A stretch of 13,796 nt of DNA from Segatella copri (GCF_019127135.1 NZ_JAHOEA010000071.1:1-13796), one strand, 5' to 3'. Shown: positions 1 through 8,909, counted from the first letter of the stretch. Numbers and translations are program-made. The notes: a model not told the origin generated them from the sequence alone.

Positions 1-39
<39 letters not shown>

Positions 40-296
40 AAAATATCATTTTTACTTCTTGCCTCATTGCTGAAGCAATCGGTGTTTGTTGTCTGTACTT
101 AGGACGAATATCCTTTTCGTTTATTGAAGCTTAGTAAACCTGACTTGTCAATTGCTTGACGGTTCGTTTCTTTTACCCAGTCAACTTTCTTATTTCTAAG
201 AAGTTAACCGCTTCTTGTACTACTTGTCTGTTTATGTAAAATCTTTCAAAGAACTCTTTCTTTAATCGCTAAGAGAAAGTGCATTTCTCAAAAGCG
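40..296 (-). other. rRNA operon leader with boxA-like site and competing hairpins
   Basis: This is the transcribed leader between the rRNA promoter and the 16S 5' end, about 255 nt. On the minus strand 254-246 reads GTTCTTTGA, a boxA-like antitermination sequence about 40 nt after the expected transcription start. Further down, AAGAAG (198-203) can pair with CTTCTT (211-216), while 183-192 can instead pair with 197-205, so two hairpins compete. A small stem (38-43 with 50-55) sits at the 16S 5' end. The role in Nus-dependent antitermination and processing is inferred from the position; no open reading frame is present. Confidence 0.7.
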
Positions 297-300
297 AGTG

Positions 301-332
301 CAAAAGTACTAACTATTTTCGAAACAGCCAAA
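301..332 (-). promoter_or_regulatory. rRNA operon promoter (Bacteroidota -33/-7 type)
   Basis: On the minus strand TTTG (332-329), 20 bp, then TACTTTTG (308-301) match the Bacteroidota primary sigma factor consensus TTTG-N19-21-TAnnTTTG exactly. Just upstream (about 333-360) are A- and T-tracts that could act as an UP-like element. The expected start is near 293-296. Confidence 0.88.
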
Positions 333-409
333 TATTTCTCGAAAAAAGTTGCTTTTTTAGTGCTCTTTTAACACTTGTAAAGATTTAAACGAGCGAGTTT
401 TGGATGTAT

Positions 410-480
410 ACCTTATCATATATATGCGTGCGCCCAGGTACGCGCGCTCGAATGTGCGCGCATGCGTAATATAATAAGGT
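410..480. repeat. 71-bp imperfect inverted repeat with GC-rich alternating core
   Basis: Arms begin ACCTTAT (410-416) and end ATAAGGT (474-480); next to them are ATAT tracts, then GCG/CGC-rich purine-pyrimidine alternation around a centre near 440-450. The element sits in an otherwise very AT-rich spacer between the divergent rRNA and hydrolase promoters. No poly-T tract follows either arm, so it does not look like a standard terminator. The alternating GC core could adopt Z-DNA or a cruciform. Function unknown. Confidence 0.6.
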
Positions 481-538
481 GAACAAGCTTCATATTTCTG
501 ATATGTATGGTAAAACTATGCATTTTTTTCCTGATACT

Positions 539-569
539 TTTGTTTTTTCACATATTTATATTACTTTTG
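539..569 (+). promoter_or_regulatory. Promoter for the SGNH hydrolase / symporter pair
   Basis: TTTG (539-542), a 19-bp spacer and TACTTTTG (562-569) match the Bacteroidota -33/-7 consensus perfectly. The expected start is near 575-577, giving a 5' untranslated region of about 35 nt before the ATG at 612. The -7 element is identical to that of the divergent rRNA promoter. Confidence 0.85.
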
Positions 570-611
570 CAGTAGAATTACATAAGAATCATTAAAGCAA
601 AAACAAGCATT

Positions 612-1292
612 ATGAAAAGATTTACGATTATCATTTCTTTCATTATGCTCACCTTCATGCCACTCATGGCACAGGTGAAGCAGACTGTTGCCGTTCTCGG
701 TGACTCGTATTCCACTTTCGAGGGGTTCATTCCTAAGGGTTATGCAACCTGGTACTCCCCTACTACTCCAGCAAAAACTACAGATGTTAACAAGGTAGAG
801 CAAACCTGGTGGTGGCAAGTAATCAAGGAAGGAGGCTATAAGATGGGAAATATCAATTCCTATTCTGGTGCTACCATCTGCAACACAGGCTATAATGATG
901 CAGATTATACCGACCGTTCTTTCATCACCCGCAGTTCTCTTCTTGGAAATCCGGATATCATCCTGATTTGCGGTGCTACGAATGACAACTGGGCTAATGC
1001 CCCGCTCGGCAACTATCAGTATAGCGACTGGAAGCGCGCAGATTTATATTGTTTCCGCCCTGCCATGGCCAAGTTGCTTTCCGATATACGCCAGCATTAT
1101 CCAAATGTAGAGGTATACTTCATCTTAAACTCTGAACTCAAGGATGTTATCAATGAGTCGGTTAAAAAGATTTGCAAGACCTATCAGGTTCCTGTTATTG
1201 CCCTTCATGATATTGACAAGAAAAACGGTCATCCTACTATCAAGGGAATGAAGAGTATTGCTGACCAGGTTCTGAAGGTTATAAAAAAGTAA
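612..1292 (+). CDS. Secreted SGNH/GDSL-family hydrolase (226 aa)
   Basis: Probable esterase or deacetylase of the SGNH fold. A signal peptide covers residues 1-20 (charged start, hydrophobic core, MA-Q cleavage site), so the enzyme should act in the periplasm or outside. SGNH blocks are visible: GDSYS with nucleophile Ser32 (block I), Gly86 in SYSGATICN (block II), GATND with Asn124 (block III) and His207 in NGHPTIKG (block V), with Asp202 nearby. At about 206 residues when mature it has the usual size of a single-domain SGNH enzyme. The start follows the promoter by about 35 nt. It lies 26 bp before the symporter gene and is probably co-transcribed. The substrate cannot be read from the sequence; carbohydrate acetyl esterases and lipases share these motifs. 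Confidence 0.9.
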   Translation: MKRFTIIISFIMLTFMPLMAQVKQTVAVLGDSYSTFEGFIPKGYATWYSPTTPAKTTDVNKVEQTWWWQVIKEGGYKMGNINSYSGATICNTGYNDADYTDRSFITRSSLLGNPDIILICGATNDNWANAPLGNYQYSDWKRADLYCFRPAMAKLLSDIRQHYPNVEVYFILNSELKDVINESVKKICKTYQVPVIALHDIDKKNGHPTIKGMKSIADQVLKVIKK

Positions 1293-1318
1293 AGAAATAA
1301 GAAAGTTTAAATAGATAA

Positions 1319-2761
1319 ATGATAGATTCAATACAAAACATTTTAGTTCAGGTTAGCGATTTCCTTTGGTCGTATATCATCATCACCGTCTTGATATGCT
1401 GTGCCCTGTTTTTCACTTGGCGTACCCGTTTCGTCCAGTTCCGCCTTATCAGAGAGATGATCAGGCTGCTGCTTCATCCCGACAAGGTACAACCGGAAGA
1501 AATAGGACACGATGAACTGTCGATGGAGGTGAAAGTGGATGGCGAAATGAAACACATCTCTTCCTTCCAGGCATTTGTGGTAGCATTGGCTAGCCGTATT
1601 GGAACCGGTAATCTTGCTGGTGTGGCTACTGCTATCAGCATCGGTGGACCTGGAGCCGTATTCTGGATGTGGATGCTGGCTTTGCTGGGCTCAGCATCAG
1701 CTTTCATAGAATCAACTCTCGCCCAACTTTACAAGCGAAAAGGCAAAACATCTTTCTATGGCGGACCGGCCTATTATATGAAGTATGGTTTGGGAAAAGG
1801 ATGGATGGGTATTCTTTTTGCCGTGCTGATGATCATTACCTTCGGCTTTGCCTATAATTCAGTGCAGAGCAATACTATCTGTCTGGCATGGCAGAAAGCT
1901 TTTGGCATCGAACCTGCCACCATGGGAATTGCCCTCACTGTGCTCACCCTGCTCATCATCTTCGGTGGCATCCATAGAGTGGCTAAGTTCTCTTCTACCG
2001 TGGTTCCTGTGATGGCTGTCGTTTATCTTCTGATAGCTATAGGTGTTGTTATTTGGAATATCACCAGTCTGCCAACGGTTCTGCTTACCATTGTAGAGAA
2101 TGCTTTCGGATTCAATCAGGCTGCTGGCGGAGTTCTTGGCGTTACAGTGATACAGGGTATCAAGCGAGGTCTGTTCAGTAATGAAGCAGGTGAAGGTAGT
2201 GCACCGAATGCAGCTGCGGTAGCTACAGTCAGTCATCCTGTAAAACAGGGATTGATACAGGCTTTGGGCGTTTTTACAGATACGCTGGTGGTATGTTCCT
2301 GCACTGCATTCATTATCCTGGTGAGCGGTGTGGATCTTACTGCTTCAAATGGTATCCAACTCACCCAGGATGCCCTGACCCACGAAATCGGAAGCATCGG
2401 CAATCCGTTTGTTGCGGTGATGATATGGCTGTTTGCCTTTAGCAGCATCATCGGCAATTATTATTATGGAGAAACCAACGTGAGATATATCAGGGACTCC
2501 AAGCTGGGTGTATTTATCTATCGTCTTGCAGTAGCAGCAATGGTGATGGTTGGAGCGGTAGTATCTCTGGATTTTGCATGGAGTTTTGCAGATATCACGA
2601 TGGCTCTTCTCACCCTCTGCAATCTCGTGGCCATCGTCCTACTTTCCCGCCAGGCCGTCTTCCTGTTGAAAGACTATCGCCAACAGAAGAAGGACGGCAA
2701 GAATCCTATATTCACAAAGAACAAGATGCCAGAGATTGCTGATAAACTGGAGGCATGGTAA
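1319..2761 (+). CDS. AGCS-family alanine (amino acid):cation symporter (480 aa)
   Basis: Inner-membrane symporter of the alanine or glycine:cation symporter family (AlsT/DagA type), which imports small neutral amino acids with Na+ or H+. Family signatures are clear: GTGNLAGVATAISIGGPG at about 95-112, followed by a membrane segment and ESTLAQLYK (131-139), GGPAYYMKYG (148-157) and FSNEAGEGSAPNAAA at about 286-300. Roughly ten or eleven hydrophobic segments follow an N-terminal amphipathic stretch, and the length is normal. The short tail (about 455-480) is charged and cytoplasmic. It shares an operon with the hydrolase and ends at a bidirectional terminator. Alanine dehydrogenase is encoded 6.5 kb away on the other strand, so alanine uptake and use is plausible, but substrate and cation are inferred from the family. 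Confidence 0.93.
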   Translation: MIDSIQNILVQVSDFLWSYIIITVLICCALFFTWRTRFVQFRLIREMIRLLLHPDKVQPEEIGHDELSMEVKVDGEMKHISSFQAFVVALASRIGTGNLAGVATAISIGGPGAVFWMWMLALLGSASAFIESTLAQLYKRKGKTSFYGGPAYYMKYGLGKGWMGILFAVLMIITFGFAYNSVQSNTICLAWQKAFGIEPATMGIALTVLTLLIIFGGIHRVAKFSSTVVPVMAVVYLLIAIGVVIWNITSLPTVLLTIVENAFGFNQAAGGVLGVTVIQGIKRGLFSNEAGEGSAPNAAAVATVSHPVKQGLIQALGVFTDTLVVCSCTAFIILVSGVDLTASNGIQLTQDALTHEIGSIGNPFVAVMIWLFAFSSIIGNYYYGETNVRYIRDSKLGVFIYRLAVAAMVMVGAVVSLDFAWSFADITMALLTLCNLVAIVLLSRQAVFLLKDYRQQKKDGKNPIFTKNKMPEIADKLEAW

Positions 2762-2820
2762 ATAACAATGATGGATTTTCATTTCGCAAAAATCTATCCT
2801 TCATACAAGTCATCAACAAA

Positions 2821-2875
2821 ATTCCCCGATACGAATCCTGCAGGAATACTGAGGATTCATATCGGGGAATATTTT
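2821..2875. terminator. Bidirectional stem-loop terminator between convergent genes
   Basis: Arms 2821-2839 and 2852-2870 form a 19-bp stem with one mismatch and a 12-nt loop. The stem base is ATTCCCCGATA / TATCGGGGAAT. On the plus strand it is followed by ATTTTT (2871-2876); on the minus strand a shorter AATTTTG tract follows. It lies 60 bp after the symporter stop and 22 bp after the thioredoxin-like gene stop, so it can end both transcripts. Confidence 0.88.
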
Positions 2876-2891
2876 TATGCACTAAACTATT

Positions 2892-4061
2892 TTATTTCTT
2901 ATAGTAATCGTACAGGAAAGCATCAAGATATGCACCACGCATGTTGGTCTTATAGAAATTGCCATTCTTATCTAGGATGAGACAGGCTGGAATACCATTG
3001 ATGCCATATTCGCCCATCACCATACCGCCAAAACCTTCAGGATTGCGAACCTGTGTCCAGGTCATTCCTTCCTTGGCCATTGCCTTTTTCCAGTCGGCAT
3101 CTCTCTCATCTACTGAAATACTGATGATGTTGAAATCCTTGTATTTCTCGTGTACCTTCTTGAGATGTGGAATCTCCTGACGGCATGGACGACACCAGGA
3201 AGCCCAGAACTCCAACATGGTATATTCACCCTTCTTGATAAGTGAAGAAAGCTTCACCTGCTTGCCTTCAGGAGTGACAACGGTACCATCGATATAATGG
3301 TTGCCGATAGCTGTATGCTTTGCCATCTCTGCCTGCATCTGCAGCATCGGATATTGGGCAGAAGAACTCCAGTCGTTCTTCAACCAGCCCATCATCTCGT
3401 CAATCTGCTGAGAGGTATATGGGGTTGGTAAAGAAGAGAAACTCTCGAGAAGCAAGTCGAAGGCTACCAGAGAAGTGGTATGCTGCTGAATAAACAGACT
3501 GGTCTGATGGCGCATTTCCTCCTGCAACTTGATGGCTTCCTTGGCAAGGGCTACACGCTGTGCCAAATCGGTAGTCTGGTTGATACTATCATCCATCTTA
3601 TGCATCTTGTCCTGAATAGGTGACATCAGTTCAAGATAAGCCTGATAAATATCCTGGGTGGTAGAACCCTTTACTACAGGCTCTATCATACTCATGTCAC
3701 GCTCTGCAGGGAAACCGGTAAGATCTACATCGTAGGTCATCGGCTTATTCTCTACATAGACTCTTGTTGAGAATATTTTCTGATAGTCAGGCTCAGCTGT
3801 ACCAGGTTTGTTCATATCAATAACCATCTGATACTGCTCAGGCTGGTTAACTACCCCCTTGAGCGTGAACTCACCATTCTTGATTGTAACGCTATCCAGA
3901 TTGGTAACACCTTCCAATCCATACTTCTGCAACATGACAGAACAGCCATCCACGTTACCTTTAACCTTACCTTTCATCACAAAATTCTGCGCACTGGCAG
4001 CCATTGCAAGTACAAGACCGGCAAGTGTCATCATGCAAGTTTTCATTTTCATCTTATTCAT
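2892..4061 (-). CDS. TlpA-like thioredoxin-fold protein with N-terminal DUF4369-type domain (389 aa)
   Basis: Exported thiol:disulfide oxidoreductase of the TlpA/ResA group. Residues 1-24 are a signal peptide (hydrophobic core, ASA-Q cleavage). Residues about 25-120 are a beta-rich region resembling the DUF4369 domain that precedes many Bacteroidota TlpA proteins, and about 130-245 are a helical linker. The thioredoxin domain spans about 260-389, with active site WCRPC (Cys290, Cys293) in FWASWCRPCRQE and a cis-proline in GIPAC (Pro358), so the redox centre looks intact. It is the last gene of the susC-susD operon, 30 bp after susD. Such proteins often accompany SusCD pairs in Prevotella and Bacteroides; a role in thiol maintenance of exported partners is inferred. 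The upstream region is A-rich without a clear Shine-Dalgarno sequence, as usual in this phylum. Confidence 0.92.
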   Translation of the reverse strand: MNKMKMKTCMMTLAGLVLAMAASAQNFVMKGKVKGNVDGCSVMLQKYGLEGVTNLDSVTIKNGEFTLKGVVNQPEQYQMVIDMNKPGTAEPDYQKIFSTRVYVENKPMTYDVDLTGFPAERDMSMIEPVVKGSTTQDIYQAYLELMSPIQDKMHKMDDSINQTTDLAQRVALAKEAIKLQEEMRHQTSLFIQQHTTSLVAFDLLLESFSSLPTPYTSQQIDEMMGWLKNDWSSSAQYPMLQMQAEMAKHTAIGNHYIDGTVVTPEGKQVKLSSLIKKGEYTMLEFWASWCRPCRQEIPHLKKVHEKYKDFNIISISVDERDADWKKAMAKEGMTWTQVRNPEGFGGMVMGEYGINGIPACLILDKNGNFYKTNMRGAYLDAFLYDYYKK

Positions 4062-4091
4062 TTTTTCTCGATATTATTTATTATATAATGT

Positions 4092-5678
4092 TTATTGATT
4101 CACATATTCCGGATTCTGAACCAGAAGACTGTTGGCTCCCATAGATGCCTTTGGTATAGGAAGAAGATACCGACGGAAACTAGGAAGTTCTGCTTTCTCA
4201 TCTTCTGTCCAACTCTCGAAACCACCCTTACGGTTGTAACGGCAAAGATCGAACCATTCTTCCAGATTTTCGTTACTCATATCACACAACTTATGTTTGA
4301 GTATTTCACCCAGAAGATCGCTGTCGGAAATCGCATTGACATCATCTTCTGTATAACCGGCACGACTGATGACGGTTGCCAGTAAGGTACGAGCCTTCCC
4401 ATACTGACCCTGACGAGCCTCTGCTTCGGCTGCGATATAATAGACTTCTGCCAAGCGCATGAAGTAATAGGAATCTTCGAACATAAACTCAGGAGTCAAC
4501 TTGCTGTACTTGGCAATTCCAGTCATGCCTTCACCCTTGTATGCCCAAGTATAAAGAGGATCGTAGGAAGCTGCATCATCTTCACCTGGGAAGATTGGTA
4601 AATCGCCACCATCACCACCAGGGATAACGATACCGCCTTCGCTGCCACCACCACCAGGAATCACGACATCACCGCCTTCACCTGGATTAGGAACAACAAC
4701 ATCCCCACCCTCTCCCGGGTTTGGAATAACAATATCTCCACCTGTTTCATCGTCTGGAACTAAATCGTCAGCCACCTTCTTGAGGAGTGAACCTGGAGAA
4801 AAGGCAAACCAAGAAGCATCCATCAGTTCATTAGGATTAGCAGTATAAGGAGCGAAAAGCATCTCCTTGGAATTAAACTGTTCAGTAAAAATATTAGCAT
4901 AGTCGCTTTCCAGTTCATAGCCAGCAGTTTCTGCCTCGTTAATCACTTCTTCAGATAATCTTGCTGCCTCCGGATAGTTATCCTGAGCAAAATACATCTT
5001 TGCCTTCAAAGCCTTGGCAAAAAGACTGCTCATGTGATAATGATCTGCCGGATGCTGTCCACAATGGGCGATGGCATAATCGAGATCTTCAGAAATCAAC
5101 TTGTAAGTATCAGCTACAGAAGAACGCTGACGAACCTGGTTATCTCTTACCAACTCATCCTTGAAGAGGCAGACTCCGTATTGGGAATCCTGTTTCCAAT
5201 ACTCACCAAAACATTTCAGGAGAGTAAGATAAGCCAAAGCACGCTGGCAACGAGCCTCTGCAATCATCTCGGCACGTTTTTCCTCGCTCAGTCCTGGTAT
5301 ATTCTTGTTGATATGTACCAGGAAGGTGTTGGCGGTATTGATGACATTGTAGTAGGCTGTATAGGCAGTCTCCACATTACTGTTATTTGTCTGGATATTT
5401 TCTGCCGCAAACTCATCTACACCCATCACCATCGCCTGAGTCTGGGTATGCGCCATAGAAGCGATACCATATCTCAAGTAAGATACACCTGTACTGCGCC
5501 AGGAAGCGTAAACACCATTGAGAGCAGTCTGAGCAGATGTGGCATCGGTAATATAATTCAAATCAGTTACCACATAGTCTGGTTCCATATCATCGATACT
5601 GCCTATCAAGTCGCACGATGTGAATGTGAGCGCTGATACTGACAGTAACGCCAGAAATTGATATCTTATATGTTTCAT
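4092..5678 (-). CDS. SusD/RagB-family nutrient-binding outer-membrane lipoprotein (528 aa)
   Basis: Surface lipoprotein that caps a SusC-type transporter and delivers substrate to it. The signal peptide ends in a lipobox LTFTSC, with lipidated Cys22. The body has the TPR-like helical pattern of SusD: TALNGVYASWR near 51-61, a central helical region 105-270, and the C-terminal RagB/SusD region with YYFMRLAEVYYIAAEAEARQG (about 404-424), LEEWFDLCRYNRK (about 472-484) and the closing RYLLPIPKASM...NPEY. It starts 18 bp after susC, so coupling is likely. Unusual is an insert at about 308-369 made of near-repeats of GGDVVIPNPGE, not typical of the family. No carbohydrate-active enzyme is nearby, so the ligand is unknown; it may be a glycan, a glycopeptide or a peptide. 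Confidence 0.94.
   Translation of the reverse strand: MKHIRYQFLALLSVSALTFTSCDLIGSIDDMEPDYVVTDLNYITDATSAQTALNGVYASWRSTGVSYLRYGIASMAHTQTQAMVMGVDEFAAENIQTNNSNVETAYTAYYNVINTANTFLVHINKNIPGLSEEKRAEMIAEARCQRALAYLTLLKCFGEYWKQDSQYGVCLFKDELVRDNQVRQRSSVADTYKLISEDLDYAIAHCGQHPADHYHMSSLFAKALKAKMYFAQDNYPEAARLSEEVINEAETAGYELESDYANIFTEQFNSKEMLFAPYTANPNELMDASWFAFSPGSLLKKVADDLVPDDETGGDIVIPNPGEGGDVVVPNPGEGGDVVIPGGGGSEGGIVIPGGDGGDLPIFPGEDDAASYDPLYTWAYKGEGMTGIAKYSKLTPEFMFEDSYYFMRLAEVYYIAAEAEARQGQYGKARTLLATVISRAGYTEDDVNAISDSDLLGEILKHKLCDMSNENLEEWFDLCRYNRKGGFESWTEDEKAELPSFRRYLLPIPKASMGANSLLVQNPEYVNQ
4638..4742 (-). repeat. In-gene tandem repeat of 33 bp (11 aa) in the SusD-like gene
   Basis: Residues 313-323 GGDIVIPNPGE, 324-334 GGDVVVPNPGE and 335-347 GGDVVIPGGGGSE are consecutive copies; a degenerate fourth (GGIVIPGGDGG) follows. 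In DNA the first two are 33 bp each (4742-4710, 4709-4677), and the third is expanded by two residues. Third codon positions differ between copies (for example GAGATATTGTTATT, GGGATGTTGTTGTT and GTGATGTCGTGATT), so the amino-acid pattern is kept while the DNA has drifted. That argues against a recent slippage product. Confidence 0.85.
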
Positions 5679-5696
5679 AATCTTCGTTTCTTTGAA

Positions 5697-8600
5697 TTAG
5701 AATTGCAATTTGAGACCGAATGAGAACGAACGGCTCATTGGATATACATCCTTGGTCTCGGTTGTCTTGGTAAAGGCATTTGTGGCTGCCATATCTGGAT
5801 CCAAACCTGGCCAATCGGTAATGGTAAAGAGGTTGGTAGCAGTAAAGAACACCGATGCACCACTCACATGCAAGCGCTCTAACCATGCTGGCTCAAAGGT
5901 ATAAGAGAGCGTGATGTTGCGCAAACGGAAGTATGAGTTGGAATATACATAGCGGTCGTTGGCCTGTGTGTTGGTATAGGCACTAGGCATCCACATCAAC
6001 TTAGCATACTTGGCATCGGTGCGATCCGGTGTCCAGGTGTTGCCATACATCTCGCGCAAGATACTCATACCGATGGCTCCACTAGCAGATTCCTGCATCG
6101 TGCTGTAGTAGGCATCACCACCTAACTGATACTGGAAGAGCATAGAGAGCGTGAAGTTCTTATATGACAATGTATTTGACCATCCACCGAATACCTTTGG
6201 CTCTGGGTTGGCAATCGCCGTACGGTCGGCCTCTGAAATATAGCCATCACCATTGGTATCTGCAAACATGTAGTCACCTACAGCAGCTCCATCCTGATAG
6301 AAATCAAATCCCTTGGCCATAGCCTGTTCATTCAACTTACGAATCTGATCCTGACTCTGATAGATACCTGCCACTTTATATCCCTTCACGGTTCCCATGG
6401 CATGACCTTCCATATAGAGATCCTGATGCATCATATCGAGGGTTGAACCATTGAGCTTGGTTATCTTATTCCTGTTGGATGAGATACTGAGCATAGTGTT
6501 ATAGGTGAAATCCTTGGTACGAACTACATCACCACCGATAGAGAATTCAAAACCATTGTTGGTAAGATCAAGAATATTGCTGTAATAGGTGCCGATACCA
6601 AACTCCAGGGCGATAGGAGCAGGAGCAAGCGCACCATCAGTCTTACGATGATAGATATCAAAGCTACCAGTCAGACGGCCATTGAATAAAGTAAAGTCGA
6701 CACCAGCATTATACTCGGTTGTCATCTCCCACTTGATATCCCTGTTTGGATAAGTAGAAGCAAGGGTGAGTCCGCTCTGTCCGCCATACAGATTACCATT
6801 GAAATACTGGATATAAGAAAAGTCTGATACGTTGGTGGAACCAGTCTTACCCCAACTCAAACGGAACTTCAGATCATCAATATCTCTTACAGATTCCAGG
6901 AAAGGCTCTTGATTGATGCGCCAGGCCAGAGAAACTGCAGGGAAAGTACCGCGCTTGTTACCCGGTCCAAATTTTGATGACTCATCGGAACGAAGACTGA
7001 AATCAAGCAGATAACGTGAGAGGAAATCATAGCTCAAACGACCATAGATAGAATTAAGACCACTCTTGGAATAAGTCTCGGTTGGCTTATTGACGGTGGT
7101 TGCAGAACTGGCATTGTTCAATACATCATCGTTAGGGAAACCACTATAAGCCTGGTCGTGTTCCTTGCTCCAATACCTGTCGGCACTATAACCAGCCATC
7201 ACGTCAAAACGATGAGCTTCGGTAAGCGTGAACTTGTAGTCGGCACGGAAATTGATAGAAGTATTGGTGTTGCGATAGTTGCTCTCAGCCAAGGTTGATG
7301 TTGGCTCCATACCCAACTGTTCCGGGAGCGTAATCTTCGGAGAGAAATAACTGTTGCTGAAGATGAATCTGGATATATTGGCATCAGCATGAAGGGTCAA
7401 TCCCTTGACAGGCTTAATATCAATATAAGCATTGCCAGAGAACTGATCATTTTCATACTTCGTCTTGCGCTGGAGTTTAGCTACCGCATTGGCATCATTA
7501 TAGGTATCGGTATAAAGACCGAACTTATCTACACGCTGGAAATTGCCATCCGCATCGCGTACAGCCAAATCCGGACGGGTCATCCATCCGTCATTATCAT
7601 ATCCCAAGGCAGGATCGTTGCTTCCACTCTTGCGTGAAGAATAGGTATAATCGAGCACACCTCCTACGGTGATGTATTTGTTGATTTCAGAATCTATAGA
7701 GAGTCTTGCACCATATCGCTCCATACGGTCATTGAGTAACAGACCTTCCTGGTTCATTCCGTTGAAAGAGAAAGAATAGTTGGTTTTGTTGCTTCCACCT
7801 CTGACAGCCACATTATACTGATGTGTAGGTGCATTCTTGTTGATTACTTCATCTGCCCAGTTGACATTATCCTTGCCATAAAGACTCTCATTAAGACCAT
7901 TATAGGTATAAAGACCCGTTTCTTCATTGAGTGAAACATTTCCATACTGGTTAAGAATATAATCAAAACCATACATACCTACTATCGAACTGCCGTCATT
8001 CATGCCGTCTACAGTATTACGCAGAATCTCGTCTTGCACATTCTTGTATTCAGAAATGTTCAATGGCTTATAGTTTTTGATAGGATTACTGAACGAGAAT
8101 GTGTAGCCGAAATCTACCTTGGTCTTCTCATTGCGCTTTCCGTTCTTGGTCTTGACAATAACGACACCATTGGCTCCACGTGATCCATAGATCGCAGTAG
8201 CTGCGGCATCTTTCAGCACATCGATACTCTCAATATCGTTTGGTGAGATATTGATGAGCGGGTTGATGCCGGTATCCTCCATAAAGGTAGGAACGCCATC
8301 AATGACATAAAGAGGCTGGTTGTTGTTACCCTTACCCGATTTAGGATAAGGAGATGTAATACCGCGGATGTTTAACTTGAGAGATGAACCAGGCTCACCA
8401 TTTGCGGTAGTAGCCAATACGCCCTTTACAGTACCCTGAAGAAGACCATCGAGGGTTGGTGTGGTAGCAGCCAACTTGCTTATCTGTTCCTGACTCACGG
8501 TAGAGATAGCTGTGGTCACATCCTTGCGGCTCTTACTTCCGTATCCGATGACTACGAGATCATCCAGCGCTACATGATCCAACTCGAGCATCATGTTTTG

Positions 8601-8909
8601 CTCTTTTACGCCACGAAATTCAATACTCTTCGATTTGTAACCGATGCTGGAAAATACAATTTTAGGATGCGCCATAGATGGAAATTCCAGTATGTAGTTA
8701 CCATCAGCATCAGTGATAACACCATAGCTTGTGCCTTCGATCTGCACCGTGACACCTACCAGAGGATTTCCATCGGAATCAATCACTCTTCCTTTTATAA
8801 AGGTATGACCTTTTTCTTGCACATTTTCAATACCAGCCGCAAAACTGGTATGAACTGGAAGGGCTGCCTGCACAAAGCTGGCTGAAGTTGCTGCCAAGAA
8901 AAGCAACAA
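5697..8909 (-). CDS. SusC/RagA-family TonB-linked outer-membrane transporter (about 1070 aa)
   Basis: Outer-membrane beta-barrel importer that works with the SusD-like lipoprotein and is energised by TonB. Numbering from the TTG at 8909: the end of a signal peptide (about 1-15), a carboxypeptidase-regulatory-like domain at about 37-112 (KGRVIDSDGNPLVGVTVQ), then LDDLVVIGYGSKSRKDV and a plug domain at about 125-260 containing the SusC hallmarks QPLYVIDGVP (198-207) and DVLKDAAATAIYGSRGANG, then a long barrel ending in the aromatic tail FSFGLKLQF. Length and domain order are normal. The start is the problem: the only good ATG (8926) is out of frame by one base because of an A6 run, so the coordinates given are the in-frame open part from a TTG. 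Either a sequence error, a phase-variable tract or a real frameshift is involved. It is the first gene of the susC-susD-tlpA-like operon. Confidence 0.93.
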   Translation of the reverse strand: MLLFLAATSASFVQAALPVHTSFAAGIENVQEKGHTFIKGRVIDSDGNPLVGVTVQIEGTSYGVITDADGNYILEFPSMAHPKIVFSSIGYKSKSIEFRGVKEQNMMLELDHVALDDLVVIGYGSKSRKDVTTAISTVSQEQISKLAATTPTLDGLLQGTVKGVLATTANGEPGSSLKLNIRGITSPYPKSGKGNNNQPLYVIDGVPTFMEDTGINPLINISPNDIESIDVLKDAAATAIYGSRGANGVVIVKTKNGKRNEKTKVDFGYTFSFSNPIKNYKPLNISEYKNVQDEILRNTVDGMNDGSSIVGMYGFDYILNQYGNVSLNEETGLYTYNGLNESLYGKDNVNWADEVINKNAPTHQYNVAVRGGSNKTNYSFSFNGMNQEGLLLNDRMERYGARLSIDSEINKYITVGGVLDYTYSSRKSGSNDPALGYDNDGWMTRPDLAVRDADGNFQRVDKFGLYTDTYNDANAVAKLQRKTKYENDQFSGNAYIDIKPVKGLTLHADANISRFIFSNSYFSPKITLPEQLGMEPTSTLAESNYRNTNTSINFRADYKFTLTEAHRFDVMAGYSADRYWSKEHDQAYSGFPNDDVLNNASSATTVNKPTETYSKSGLNSIYGRLSYDFLSRYLLDFSLRSDESSKFGPGNKRGTFPAVSLAWRINQEPFLESVRDIDDLKFRLSWGKTGSTNVSDFSYIQYFNGNLYGGQSGLTLASTYPNRDIKWEMTTEYNAGVDFTLFNGRLTGSFDIYHRKTDGALAPAPIALEFGIGTYYSNILDLTNNGFEFSIGGDVVRTKDFTYNTMLSISSNRNKITKLNGSTLDMMHQDLYMEGHAMGTVKGYKVAGIYQSQDQIRKLNEQAMAKGFDFYQDGAAVGDYMFADTNGDGYISEADRTAIANPEPKVFGGWSNTLSYKNFTLSMLFQYQLGGDAYYSTMQESASGAIGMSILREMYGNTWTPDRTDAKYAKLMWMPSAYTNTQANDRYVYSNSYFRLRNITLSYTFEPAWLERLHVSGASVFFTATNLFTITDWPGLDPDMAATNAFTKTTETKDVYPMSRSFSFGLKLQF

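Noticed and set aside
361..373. TGCTCTTTTAACA on the plus strand, resembling E. coli boxA
   Set aside because: It is on the wrong strand and upstream of the rRNA promoter; the boxA-like GTTCTTTGA in the leader is the better candidate.
5034..5636. 200-codon open frame antisense to the SusD-like gene
   Set aside because: Fully overlapped by a convincing lipoprotein gene, with composition typical of an antisense shadow.
8907..8909. TTG as the true susC start
   Set aside because: It leaves a signal peptide with no positive N-region, while the ATG with lysines 17 bases upstream fits perfectly after a one-base correction. Kept only as the edge of the open frame.
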